NCBI RefSeq assembly: GCF_003353175.1
Contig: NZ_QHKS01000003.1
Span: 248,001-312,000 of the forward strand
Origin: Paraburkholderia lacunae
GTDB taxonomy: Bacteria > Pseudomonadota > Gammaproteobacteria > Burkholderiales > Burkholderiaceae
Direction: 5' to 3'
Length of the DNA: 64,000 nt
Made by a program: the position numbers and the translations under genes. The notes beneath the pieces are model-generated. The model searched no databases. It was not told where the DNA came from and saw only the letters and a program-made list of their open reading frames with translations. The first letter of the stretch is position 1; each line of letters begins with the position of its first letter. Shown piece after piece: positions 44,297-52,335 of this stretch.

Positions 44297-45646
44297 TCAG
44301 GCGCCTTTTGCCAGCGGAAACTCGATCGTGACTTCGAGACCCGGGCCTGGCGTGCGATTGCGCAAGCGCAGCGCCCCGCGGTAACGGCCTACCAGCCGCT
44401 GCACAATGGCCATGCCAAGGCCCGTGCCGTTCGCCTGGGTGCGCGCCGAATTCACGCGATAGAACGGCCGTGTGACAAGCGCCAGTTGGTCTTCTGGAAT
44501 GCCAGGTCCTTCGTCGACGACGGATAGCTCGACCCGCGAGTGCGACACCCGCGTTTCGAGAATCACATGCGGGATGCCGTCGCCATCGCTGAGTCCGTAC
44601 TTGCGTGCGTTTTCCAGCAGATTGCCGACTACGCGCCGCATATCGGTCTCATCGGCTTCGATCACCGCCGAGGGTGCGAGGCGCGTGATGAGCCGCATGC
44701 TGTCCTCGCTCTGCATTCGCGCGGCCAGTTCTCCCGCGATGACGGAAAGGTCGACAGGTTCCGGCGTGCGTTGCACTGGGCGAGCGTAATCCAGGAACCG
44801 GCCGATGATCATGTCCATCTGCTCGATGTCGTCGACCATCGCGTCCTTGGTCTGCTGGTCGGACGGACTCATTTCGGTTTCGAGCCGCAGCCGCGCGAGC
44901 GGGGTGCGCAAGTCGTGCGAAATACCGGCGAGCATCAGCGCACGGTCGGCCTCGAGCTGTTCGAGGTCCTGCACCATCTGGTTGAAGCTGCGATTGGTTT
45001 CAGCGGCCACGCCCATGCCGCGCTCAGGCAGCGGCTCCGGCGATTGTCCGGAACCGACCTTGCGCGCGGCCATTGCGAGCCGGGCAAACGGTCTATTCAC
45101 AAGACTCGTGATGAACGCTGCACCGAACAGCGACAGCGCCAGCGCGAACACCCCCCAGCCGGCCCATTGCAAACCGGTGGCGTTGTCCAGCTGATCGCGG
45201 TCGAGTGCGACCCAGTAATCGTCGTCGTCGATCTTGAAGCTGATCCAGACGCCGGGAATGTCGTTGACGGTCTGCGCGATCACCGTGTCGTCGCCGAGAC
45301 GGCCGCGAATGTCGTGTTCGATCAGCCGGTTCAGTGACTCGTCGGGCTGCAGTTTGTACTTGTCGGAGGTTTCGCGCGGGTACACCCGCACCCCTTCATT
45401 GCTCTCGAGATCCTGCAGCAGCGCGCGCCGCAGGTCGGGATCGGAATAGAGGAGTGCGGTGCGCGTGAGCTTGACGATGGCAACCAGTTGCAGAGCCACG
45501 CGCTGCGCGCGCGGCTCGCGTTCGATGACCCGGAAGCTCTGGAACCACGCGGCAAGACTGACTGCGATCAATAGCGCGATCAACAGAAAGGTCCGCCAGA
45601 AAAGGCCGCCGAACGCGAGCGTCAGGAGGCGCCGGTCGATCCGCAT
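44297..45646 (-). CDS. envZ: Osmosensor histidine kinase EnvZ
   Basis: A 449-residue membrane kinase. TM1 (about residues 15-38), a periplasmic region of about 120 residues, TM2 (about 160-183), HAMP, and the HisKA box LAGISHDLRTPLARLRLE with H244, next to H243 of E. coli EnvZ. The ATPase domain shows NLLENARKYG, DEGPGIP and GTGLGMAIVQRL. The gene follows ompR on the same strand after 44 bp. The sequence matches the EnvZ pattern more closely than other OmpR-group kinases. It converges on the LPMO gene. Confidence 0.9.
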   Translation of the reverse strand: MRIDRRLLTLAFGGLFWRTFLLIALLIAVSLAAWFQSFRVIEREPRAQRVALQLVAIVKLTRTALLYSDPDLRRALLQDLESNEGVRVYPRETSDKYKLQPDESLNRLIEHDIRGRLGDDTVIAQTVNDIPGVWISFKIDDDDYWVALDRDQLDNATGLQWAGWGVFALALSLFGAAFITSLVNRPFARLAMAARKVGSGQSPEPLPERGMGVAAETNRSFNQMVQDLEQLEADRALMLAGISHDLRTPLARLRLETEMSPSDQQTKDAMVDDIEQMDMIIGRFLDYARPVQRTPEPVDLSVIAGELAARMQSEDSMRLITRLAPSAVIEADETDMRRVVGNLLENARKYGLSDGDGIPHVILETRVSHSRVELSVVDEGPGIPEDQLALVTRPFYRVNSARTQANGTGLGMAIVQRLVGRYRGALRLRNRTPGPGLEVTIEFPLAKGA

Positions 45647-45690
45647 GGGCCCTTCTTATCTGAAATCAAAAACGGGAGGCGGGAACAAAC

Positions 45691-46425
45691 TCAGGCTGCA
45701 CCGTCGGGAATGAACACGTAGCCAAGCCCCCAGACCGTCTGGATGAAGCGCGGGCTGCCCGGATCGGGTTCGATCAACTTGCGCAGGCGCGAAATTTGCA
45801 CGTCGAGGCTGCGGTCGAAGACTTCGTATTCACGGCCGCGCGCCAGTTCCATCAGCTTTTCACGCGACAGCGGCTGACGCGGGTGACGGGCGAACACCTT
45901 CAGCACCGAGAATTCACCGGTGGTCAGCGGAATTTCCTGGCCGGCCTTGGTGAGCGTGCGGGTGGCGAGATTCAGCGCGAATTCGCCGAACTCGAACACT
46001 TCGGTGGTCTCGGACGGCGCGCCAGGCAGCTCGGACGGCGACTGGCGGCGCAGCACGGCGTGAATCCGCGCGACCAGTTCGCGCGGGTTGAAGGGCTTGG
46101 GCAGATAGTCGTCGGCGCCCATTTCGAGCCCGACGATACGGTCGACGTCTTCCCCCTTGGCCGTCAGCATGATGATCGGCGTGCGGTCGTTGCTGCCGCG
46201 CAAGCGGCGGCAGATCGAGAGGCCGTCCTCGCCGGGCAGCATCAGGTCGAGCACCAGCAAGTCGAAGCGCTCACGCACCCAGAGCTTGTTCATGGACGGC
46301 GCGTTCTCGGCAACATAGACATTGAAGCCCTGTTCGCCAAGGTAACGGCGCAGCAGATCGCGCAAGCGCGGATCGTCGTCGACGACGAGGATTTTCGAAG
46401 GGTTTTTGGTTTCCATGGTCGGCAT
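45691..46425 (-). CDS. ompR: Response regulator OmpR
   Basis: A 244-residue OmpR-type regulator. The receiver domain has VVDDDPRLRDLLRRYLGEQG, phospho-acceptor D60 in VLDLMLPGEDG, and the lysine in PKPFNPRELVAR. The winged-helix DNA-binding domain includes REYEVFDRSLDVQISRLRKL. It regulates outer-membrane porins in response to osmolarity, by family knowledge. The start can be at 46425 or at METKN (46416). It is the first gene of the ompR-envZ operon. Confidence 0.93.
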   Translation of the reverse strand: MPTMETKNPSKILVVDDDPRLRDLLRRYLGEQGFNVYVAENAPSMNKLWVRERFDLLVLDLMLPGEDGLSICRRLRGSNDRTPIIMLTAKGEDVDRIVGLEMGADDYLPKPFNPRELVARIHAVLRRQSPSELPGAPSETTEVFEFGEFALNLATRTLTKAGQEIPLTTGEFSVLKVFARHPRQPLSREKLMELARGREYEVFDRSLDVQISRLRKLIEPDPGSPRFIQTVWGLGYVFIPDGAA

Positions 46426-46653
46426 CTTAGCGCGATTAGAAAGTAGCGCGCGGTTGCATCAATTATCGGGTTACAGTCAGTTACAAAATTTACCCGCACT
46501 GTGGCACGGCGTAAAGCATGCAAAGGTAGACTGCTTTACTGAATGCGGCTGTTCGGTGGATACTCCACTCGACAAAACTCTCGCACCCGGCTCGTTACCG
46601 GGGTTTGTATACGCATTTAAGGTAGCCGGTTGCCGCGCCACGAAGGGAACAAC

Positions 46654-46980
46654 ATGAAGGGAGGGGTTTGGCCGAATGTGCGCCTAAGCGTGATTGCACT
46701 GGCGGTTGCCGGTACGCTTGCAGGCACACTGGGACCAAGGCTCGCCCACGCTCAGCCTTCCGCCGACAGAGTTGCGAGCGAGCACGCGCCCCGCTTGGCC
46801 AACAGCAAAGCCAATCGCCAAAACCCAAACACCGATCACCCTGCATCAGACGTGATCTTGCGCACTGCGGTTCCCCCCGATCTGGATCAACGTCGTCGTG
46901 ATGGCCATATGACGCCCGACGAACGGCGTCTGTTACGTCAACACATCGAAGACGCCGTCCGCGAACTCTACAAGCGGTAG
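46654..46980 (+). CDS. Small exported protein of unknown function
   Basis: A 108-residue protein with an AAGGGAAC ribosome-binding site and a signal peptide (about residues 1-33; cleavage near LAHAQ). The mature C-terminus MTPDERRLLRQHIEDAVREL is a predicted amphipathic helix and resembles short burkholderial periplasmic proteins encoded near ompR. Divergent from ompR, with 228 bp between starts. Function unknown. Confidence 0.75.
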   Translation: MKGGVWPNVRLSVIALAVAGTLAGTLGPRLAHAQPSADRVASEHAPRLANSKANRQNPNTDHPASDVILRTAVPPDLDQRRRDGHMTPDERRLLRQHIEDAVRELYKR

Positions 46981-47153
46981 CGGTTTATGCGCATGACCGC
47001 GGCGCGCTAGTTGCGTTCGTCGTGCGTGAAAGATTTCGTTGCACTTCCCCCGTCAACTTTCCCATTCCATCTGCCGTTGAGCCGCCATAGGGCATGTCGC
47101 CTCGCATGCGCCTAGACCTGTCCATGACGTCCTGCGAACCCGGGTGATCGACC

Positions 47154-48773
47154 ATGAAATTGCTCACAGGCAGTAAGCATGCGCGGTGGCTGGCGGTCAC
47201 CGCTACGATAACGGCGGCGGTGACGTGCAGCGTGCCCGTCCTGGCGGAGCAACAACACGCGCCCCATGCGCAGCGTCTCAAGGATCACGCGCAAGTGGCT
47301 GCGTCCGCCGCTTCTCCATCCGAGCAGGACATCCTCGATGCCAACGACGCGCGCTTCTTCCTGACGCGCGTCGGCTTCGCGCCGGATAACACTGAGCTCG
47401 CGCAGTACGTCGGGCTGACGCGGGGACAGGCGGTCGACAAAATATTGGCGAGCACCCGGACCGAAGCCGTCACGCCGATGCCCGACTGGGTTGTCGAACC
47501 GGTCCCGACGCGCGACGTGCGCAAGACATGGACCGTCGATCAGCGTCGCGAGGAGCAGCGTCTGCGTGGCGAGCGTTACGAAATATTACGTGCGTGGTGG
47601 GTGCGTGAGATGGCGAGCACGCCGTCGCCGCTGACCGAGCGCATGACGCTCTTCTGGCACAACCATTTCACATCGGGCCAGGACAAGGTTCAGTTTCCGC
47701 AGCACATGGCGCAGCAGAACATCCTGTTTCGACGCGACGCGCTCGGCAATTTCGGCGAGCTGTTGCACGACGTCGCGAAAGACCCGGCGATGCTGCAGTA
47801 CCTGGACGGCGCAGGCAATCGCAAAGGCAAGCCCAACGAGAACTTCGCGCGTGAGGTGATGGAGCTGTTCACGCTCGGCGAAGGACACTACACGCAGCAA
47901 GACGTATCGGAAGCCGCGCGTGCGTACACGGGCTGGAGTCTCGACCCCGACACCGAGGCGTACGTCTGGCGCGCTAACCTGCACGACGACGGCAACAAGA
48001 CCGTGCTCGGTCAAACCGGCCCGTTCGACGGCGATCAGGTGCTCGATATCCTGCTCGCGCGGCCGGAAACCGCCACCTTCGTCGCGAGCAAACTGTGGCG
48101 CGAGTTCATCTCCGACACGCCGGACGAGGCTCGCATCGCGCCGATCGCCGCACAGTTTCGCGCGAGCCACTACGACATCAAGGTGGCGCTGCGCGGACTC
48201 TTCATGAGCGACGCGTTCTGGACCGACGACGATCGAGGCGTCCTCGTGAAATCGCCGGTGGAGTTCGTGGTAGGAGCCCTGCGTGCGTTCGACATCGGTT
48301 ACGACAACACTGCGCCGTTCGCCGTGCAGATTCGCACGCTCGGCGAGAACCTGTTCTATCCGCCGAACGTCAAAGGGTGGCCCGGCGGCACGACCTGGAT
48401 CAACAGCTCGACACTGCTTGCGCGTAAGCAATTCGTCGAGCAACTGTTTCGCGCGACCGAAGCCGCCGGTCCGCGGCGCATGAAGAGCGCGACGGACGGC
48501 GCGAGTGGCGCGAGTGGCGCGGGCGGCAGGCAGGCGAATCCGCCGGCGCAGCGGGCAATGGCGCGCGTCGGCCAGGGTGGCGTACGCTTCGATATCGACA
48601 CGTGGCTCGCGCATTACAACACCGCGCCGACGGCGAAGCCGGGACTCTCGGCGGAGCTTCAGCTACAGCATGCCGTACTGCCGCTGACGCCTGTCGATGC
48701 AATCGAAACGGACTCGACCGCCAGCGCTTATCTGGAGGCGCTGCTGATGGACCCGGCGTATCAACTCAAGTGA
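47154..48773 (+). CDS. DUF1800 family exported protein
   Basis: A 539-residue protein with a Sec signal peptide (about residues 1-31). The DUF1800 domain covers nearly all of the rest. Typical stretches are FFLTRVGFAPDN, LTERMTLFWHNHFTSGQDK, ENFAREVMELFTLGEGHYT and FYPPNVKGWPGGTTWINS. The function of DUF1800 is unknown; genes for it almost always sit beside a DUF1501 gene, as here. An Ala/Gly-rich linker occurs near residues 448-460. The stop is followed by four 12-bp repeats and then the DUF1501 gene. Confidence 0.9.
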   Translation: MKLLTGSKHARWLAVTATITAAVTCSVPVLAEQQHAPHAQRLKDHAQVAASAASPSEQDILDANDARFFLTRVGFAPDNTELAQYVGLTRGQAVDKILASTRTEAVTPMPDWVVEPVPTRDVRKTWTVDQRREEQRLRGERYEILRAWWVREMASTPSPLTERMTLFWHNHFTSGQDKVQFPQHMAQQNILFRRDALGNFGELLHDVAKDPAMLQYLDGAGNRKGKPNENFAREVMELFTLGEGHYTQQDVSEAARAYTGWSLDPDTEAYVWRANLHDDGNKTVLGQTGPFDGDQVLDILLARPETATFVASKLWREFISDTPDEARIAPIAAQFRASHYDIKVALRGLFMSDAFWTDDDRGVLVKSPVEFVVGALRAFDIGYDNTAPFAVQIRTLGENLFYPPNVKGWPGGTTWINSSTLLARKQFVEQLFRATEAAGPRRMKSATDGASGASGAGGRQANPPAQRAMARVGQGGVRFDIDTWLAHYNTAPTAKPGLSAELQLQHAVLPLTPVDAIETDSTASAYLEALLMDPAYQLK

Positions 48774-48814
48774 GCAGTTGGAATGACGTGGCTATTCACT
48801 GCGGCGTGACTCCT

Positions 48815-48862
48815 ACCCTGAGTCATACCCTGACTCATACCCCGAGCCATGCCCTGAGCCAG
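48815..48862. repeat. Four 12-bp tandem repeats between the DUF1800 and DUF1501 genes
   Basis: Units ACCCTGAGTCAT, ACCCTGACTCAT, ACCCCGAGCCAT and GCCCTGAGCCAG follow without gaps, ending 26 bp before the start codon of the second gene. Confidence 0.9.
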
Positions 48863-48888
48863 GCACTGACAATCGAACGAGGTGCAGG

Positions 48889-50133
48889 ATGAAACGACGC
48901 AGCTTTCTCTCGATGGGCGCAGCCGCCAGCGTGGCGCTATGGTTGCCACGCTCGTTCGCCGCGCAGCCCGCGACACCCGGCGTGCCGATGAATCGCGGCT
49001 ACGACAATCTGCTGATCCTCGTCGAACTGAAAGGCGGCAACGACGGGTTGAATACTGTGATTCCGTTTGCCGACCCGGCTTACTATCAGTTGCGCAAGAA
49101 CATCGGCATCAAGCGCGAGCGGTCGATTCAGCTCGATGAGCGCACCGCGCTGCATCCGTCGTTGCAGCCGTTGATGCCGCTCTGGCAGAGCCGGCAACTG
49201 GCGATCGTGGAGGGCGTCAGTTACGCTCAGCCGAACCTGTCGCATTTCCGCTCGATCGAGATCTGGGACACCGCGTCGCGTTCCGACCAGTATCTGCGTG
49301 AGGGCTGGCTCACGCGTACCTTTGCGCAGGCGCCGGTGCCCGCCGGTTTCGCCGCCGACGGCGTGGTGATCGGCAGCGCCGAAATGGGACCGCTCGCGAA
49401 TGGCGCGCGCGCGATTGCGCTGGTCAATCCCGCCCAGTTCATCAAGGCCTCGCGTCTCGTCACGCCGGTATCGCTTCACGAGCGCAATCCCGAGTTGGCG
49501 CACATCCTCGACGTCGAAAACGACATCGTGAAGGCGGCCGATCGCCTGCGGCCCGCGCAAGGGCAGGCGTCGTTGAAGACGGCGTTTCCGGGCGGCGCAT
49601 TCGGCGCCTCGATCAAGACCGCGATGCAGGTGCTCGCCGCCGGCGACGCCCCGAAGGAAGTCCCCCTGGCGGGTACGCCACAAGGACAGCCGAAGAGCGG
49701 GCTGGGCGTGGCGGCGATCCGTCTGACCCTGAACGGTTTCGATACGCACCAGAACCAGCCGGGCCAGCAGGCGGCGCTGCTCAAGCAGTTGGCGGAAGGA
49801 TTTGCGTCGATGAAGTCCGCGTTGGTCGAGCTTGGCCGCTGGGACGATACGCTGGTGATGACTTATGCCGAGTTCGGACGGCGCCCGCGCGAGAATCAAA
49901 GCAACGGCACCGATCATGGCACCGTTGCGCCGCATTTCGTGATGGGCGGCCGCGTGCGGGGCGGGTTGTACGGCGTGCCGCCGGCGCTCGCGCGCCTCGA
50001 CGGCAACGGTAATCTGCCCGTGGGCATCGATTTCCGGCAGCTCTATGCCACCGTGCTGGGACCGTGGTGGGGGCTCGATTCATCTGCGATCCTGCAGCAG
50101 CGGTTCGAGCCGCTGCCGTTGCTGCGCGTCTGA
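48889..50133 (+). CDS. DUF1501 family protein with Tat signal
   Basis: A 414-residue protein beginning MKRRSFLSMGAAAS, a twin-arginine signal, so it is exported folded, possibly with a cofactor. The DUF1501 domain shows LLILVELKGGNDGLNTVIPF, SHFRSIEIWDTA, GFDTHQNQ and GTDHGTVAPHFVMGG; the last two resemble metal-binding parts of the alkaline phosphatase/sulfatase superfamily. It lies 115 bp after the DUF1800 gene and should work with it. Substrate unknown. Confidence 0.9.
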   Translation: MKRRSFLSMGAAASVALWLPRSFAAQPATPGVPMNRGYDNLLILVELKGGNDGLNTVIPFADPAYYQLRKNIGIKRERSIQLDERTALHPSLQPLMPLWQSRQLAIVEGVSYAQPNLSHFRSIEIWDTASRSDQYLREGWLTRTFAQAPVPAGFAADGVVIGSAEMGPLANGARAIALVNPAQFIKASRLVTPVSLHERNPELAHILDVENDIVKAADRLRPAQGQASLKTAFPGGAFGASIKTAMQVLAAGDAPKEVPLAGTPQGQPKSGLGVAAIRLTLNGFDTHQNQPGQQAALLKQLAEGFASMKSALVELGRWDDTLVMTYAEFGRRPRENQSNGTDHGTVAPHFVMGGRVRGGLYGVPPALARLDGNGNLPVGIDFRQLYATVLGPWWGLDSSAILQQRFEPLPLLRV

Positions 50134-50182
50134 TGGCGGTTCACGGCCGCTTGGCCAGCGCGGCCAGCGTTGCTTCGATCGA

Positions 50183-51007
50183 TTACCTTGCGCGCCACGC
50201 GATCCACAACTTGCGGATCGGTGTCAATGCGATGCGCTGATGCAGCACGTGAAAGCCATCGCGCTCGATTTCATCCAGCAGCGCCAACGCCAGCGCGGTC
50301 TGCGCCGCGAGGATGCGCTGTGTGCGGCGCTCATTGGCGGGCAGCGCGGCGCGCGCGGCGTGCAGCGCAGCGCGGGCGCGCTTCGTTTCGAAGCGCATCA
50401 ACTCGGTAAAGGCGTCGGTGTACTTGCGGTTGATCAGATCGGCAGCGGTGACGTTGAAGCGCTGCATTTCGTCGATCGGAATATAGATGCGGCCATGCCG
50501 CGCATCGTTGCCGGTTTCGGCGACCAACTGCGCAAGCAGCAGCGCCTCGCCGAGCGGTGCAGACCAATTCGATGCCTGCGCCGTGTCTTTTGCGGTCGCG
50601 CGCGCCACCAGCGACGCGAAGGTGCCGCCGACACTGTGCAGATAGCGCCGCAGATTCGGGTAATCGAGGTAGCGCGCCTGGTCGAGGTCCATTTCAAAAC
50701 CGGCGAGCAATGCCTGCAACGCTGAGTATTCTGTTTTGACATCAGGCAAATAAGCCGTCAGTGCTTTTGAAACCGGATGCGACGGCGAACCCGAAGCCAG
50801 CGCGGCAATCTCGTTTTGCCACCACGCGAGTTTGGTGCGGCCGATAGCCGGGTCGCTGATCTCCTGAACCGTTTCCTCGAATTCGCGGCGCAGCGCGAAC
50901 AACGCGGTCAACAGCGGCTGGCTTGCTGTGGGCGCCTGCCGAAGCGCATAGTAAGTGCTCGATCCGGGCGGCGCCGCTTTTTGCTGGCAATATTCGTCGA
51001 AATTCAC
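50183..51007 (-). CDS. Squalene/phytoene synthase superfamily protein with altered aspartate motifs
   Basis: A 274-residue protein of the squalene/phytoene synthase fold, GTG start (NFDEYCQQKAAPPGSSTYYA), preferred because family similarity begins there. In active enzymes the first motif reads like REVDDVVDE; here it is RREFEETVQE (about residues 40-49), without aspartates. The second motif, usually RDVGEDARRGRIY, is AETGNDARHGRIY. It is therefore probably not a standard presqualene or phytoene synthase. The superfamily also has non-enzymatic members such as NDUFAF6 that assist respiratory complex I assembly. No other hopanoid or carotenoid gene is near. Confidence 0.72.
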   Translation of the reverse strand: MNFDEYCQQKAAPPGSSTYYALRQAPTASQPLLTALFALRREFEETVQEISDPAIGRTKLAWWQNEIAALASGSPSHPVSKALTAYLPDVKTEYSALQALLAGFEMDLDQARYLDYPNLRRYLHSVGGTFASLVARATAKDTAQASNWSAPLGEALLLAQLVAETGNDARHGRIYIPIDEMQRFNVTAADLINRKYTDAFTELMRFETKRARAALHAARAALPANERRTQRILAAQTALALALLDEIERDGFHVLHQRIALTPIRKLWIAWRAR

Positions 51008-51123
51008 TGGATTGGAATGTGGGGAAGGGCACGCGAAGAGGGGCACGGCATGCGTGCGTCTAGCCGAAAATTGTAGCATCGACGCCCTTTATCGATGCCC
51101 CTCGGACGGATGCCGGCCAGATG

Positions 51124-51152
51124 CAGACAAGCGCGAATCAATCGGTTAGAAT
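51124..51152 (+). promoter_or_regulatory. Likely promoter of tRNA-Leu
   Basis: CAGACA (51124-51129, the GACA part matching the -35) and TAGAAT (51147-51152) are separated by exactly 17 bp, about 90 bp before the tRNA. Confidence 0.5.
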
Positions 51153-51239
51153 CTCGCGCTTACGCTTTCGGACGTGCGTTTTCAGGCGCGCCGCGAGCAT
51201 GCAGGACATCGGGCAGGACGCACCGCGTCTTACCCGGCT

Positions 51240-51326
51240 GCGAGGGTGGCGAAATTGGTAGACGCACCAGGTTTAGGTCCTGACGCCAGCAATGGTGTAG
51301 GGGTTCGAGTCCCCTCCCTCGCACCA
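51240..51326 (+). tRNA. tRNA-Leu (anticodon UAG)
   Basis: A class II tRNA of 87 bases including an encoded CCA. The acceptor stem GCGAGGG pairs with CCCTCGC. The anticodon stem CAGG/CCTG encloses TTTAGGT, giving anticodon TAG for leucine codons CTN. A long variable arm (TGACGCCAGCAATGGTGTAG region) and the T-loop GGTTCGAGTCC are present. Confidence 0.96.
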
Positions 51327-51340
51327 TTCATGTGGCAGAG

Positions 51341-51380
51341 AACCCCGTTAAGTCTTTGGACTGACGGGGTTTTTTGTTTT
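51341..51380. terminator. Factor-independent terminator of tRNA-Leu
   Basis: The outer stem AACCCCGT/ACGGGGTT with an inner stem AGTC/GACT is followed by TTTTTGTTTT. It may also serve the convergent small gene at 51431. Confidence 0.9.
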
Positions 51381-51430
51381 TCTGGCCCGGTGCGCCGCGT
51401 GCGCCTCGTGCGTCCCATGTCGGGTAGTGG

Positions 51431-51712
51431 TCAGGCGCCTGGCGCTTGCGGCGCCGTGCCGGGCAACTCGGCTTGCGCCGCGCCTTCGAGAAAGCGGCGG
51501 GTCGAATCGAACGCCTGCAGCATCGGATCGGGCCAGGGCGTTTGCAGCATGACGGCCTGGTGGTTTTCGAACGCCGACGACAGCAATTTTGCGAGCTCGG
51601 GCGAGCGCAGATGCCGCAGCAGCACGCTGACCGCAATCGCCGTTGCCTGGCTCGCGCCGGCTGTCTGGAGTTCCGAAGCGGTGAGGGCGGCGACCTGTTT
51701 GTTGATGTCCAC
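51431..51712 (-). CDS. Small conserved-looking protein of unknown function
   Basis: A 93-residue protein, GTG start after AAGGAAGCTTCA, reading MDINKQVAALTASELQTAGA. The body is mostly helical (ATAIAVSVLLRHLRSPELAK, LLSSAFENHQAVML) with no signal peptide. Upstream in-frame codons are rejected because they lack domain character and the ribosome-binding site favours this GTG. It converges on tRNA-Leu. I do not recognise a family. Confidence 0.65.
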   Translation of the reverse strand: MDINKQVAALTASELQTAGASQATAIAVSVLLRHLRSPELAKLLSSAFENHQAVMLQTPWPDPMLQAFDSTRRFLEGAAQAELPGTAPQAPGA

Positions 51713-52335
51713 TGAAGCTTCCTTGGATGAAATGTGCGGAGATTGAAGGCGCGGTGGCCAATCCCGAATTTTGACATGGTTGACGCTGTTGCCGCCCGGA
51801 CAAGTTGCGCGCCGGATCGCCTGCTGCGCCCGACAAGCGGCACGCGTCTCGGTATTTAATCCGCTGCGCAACGCATGTCTTGTCAATTGAAAAGTCGGAA
51901 AATTCGCGGCCGATAAGTTGAGTTCAAACGCGTGGAGCAAGGATCAGACAATATCCAGTTCAGTTGATATTGCGCTGCGGCTTATCCGGGTTCGCGTTCC
52001 GCGCGAACTGTCTAATTAAAAGTTCGTTTTGCCCGGTGCGGCTTCCATGACGAGGGCACTTGCGGCGCGCCGGCTAACTTGCCGGCGCAATAGCGGCTTC
52101 TTCCTTACCTTGGTGTGGGTGGAGAAATCGTGCGGATGCCGGCGGTTATCCGGCAGTAGAAATCACTACGCATTGCGGGATATCCGCTGGTATGTGATTT
52201 CATTTGTTCGAGGGTTCGACGGCTCGGATAACATGGTATTCTGCGCGCCGATTTTCGCCGTATTGCTCGCGCAATATAGGCGCATTAATCCGTGCGACTA
52301 AACGAATCTCGATAGAAGACAATAAGAGGGATGCG
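51713..52335. other. Long intergenic region before the DUF2339 gene
   Basis: No gene is supported in these 620 bp; open frames lack ribosome-binding sites and good codon use. A perfect inverted repeat CAATATC-N10-GATATTG occurs at 51949-51972. The last 150 bp are moderately AT-rich and probably hold the promoter of the membrane-protein pair. Confidence 0.5.
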
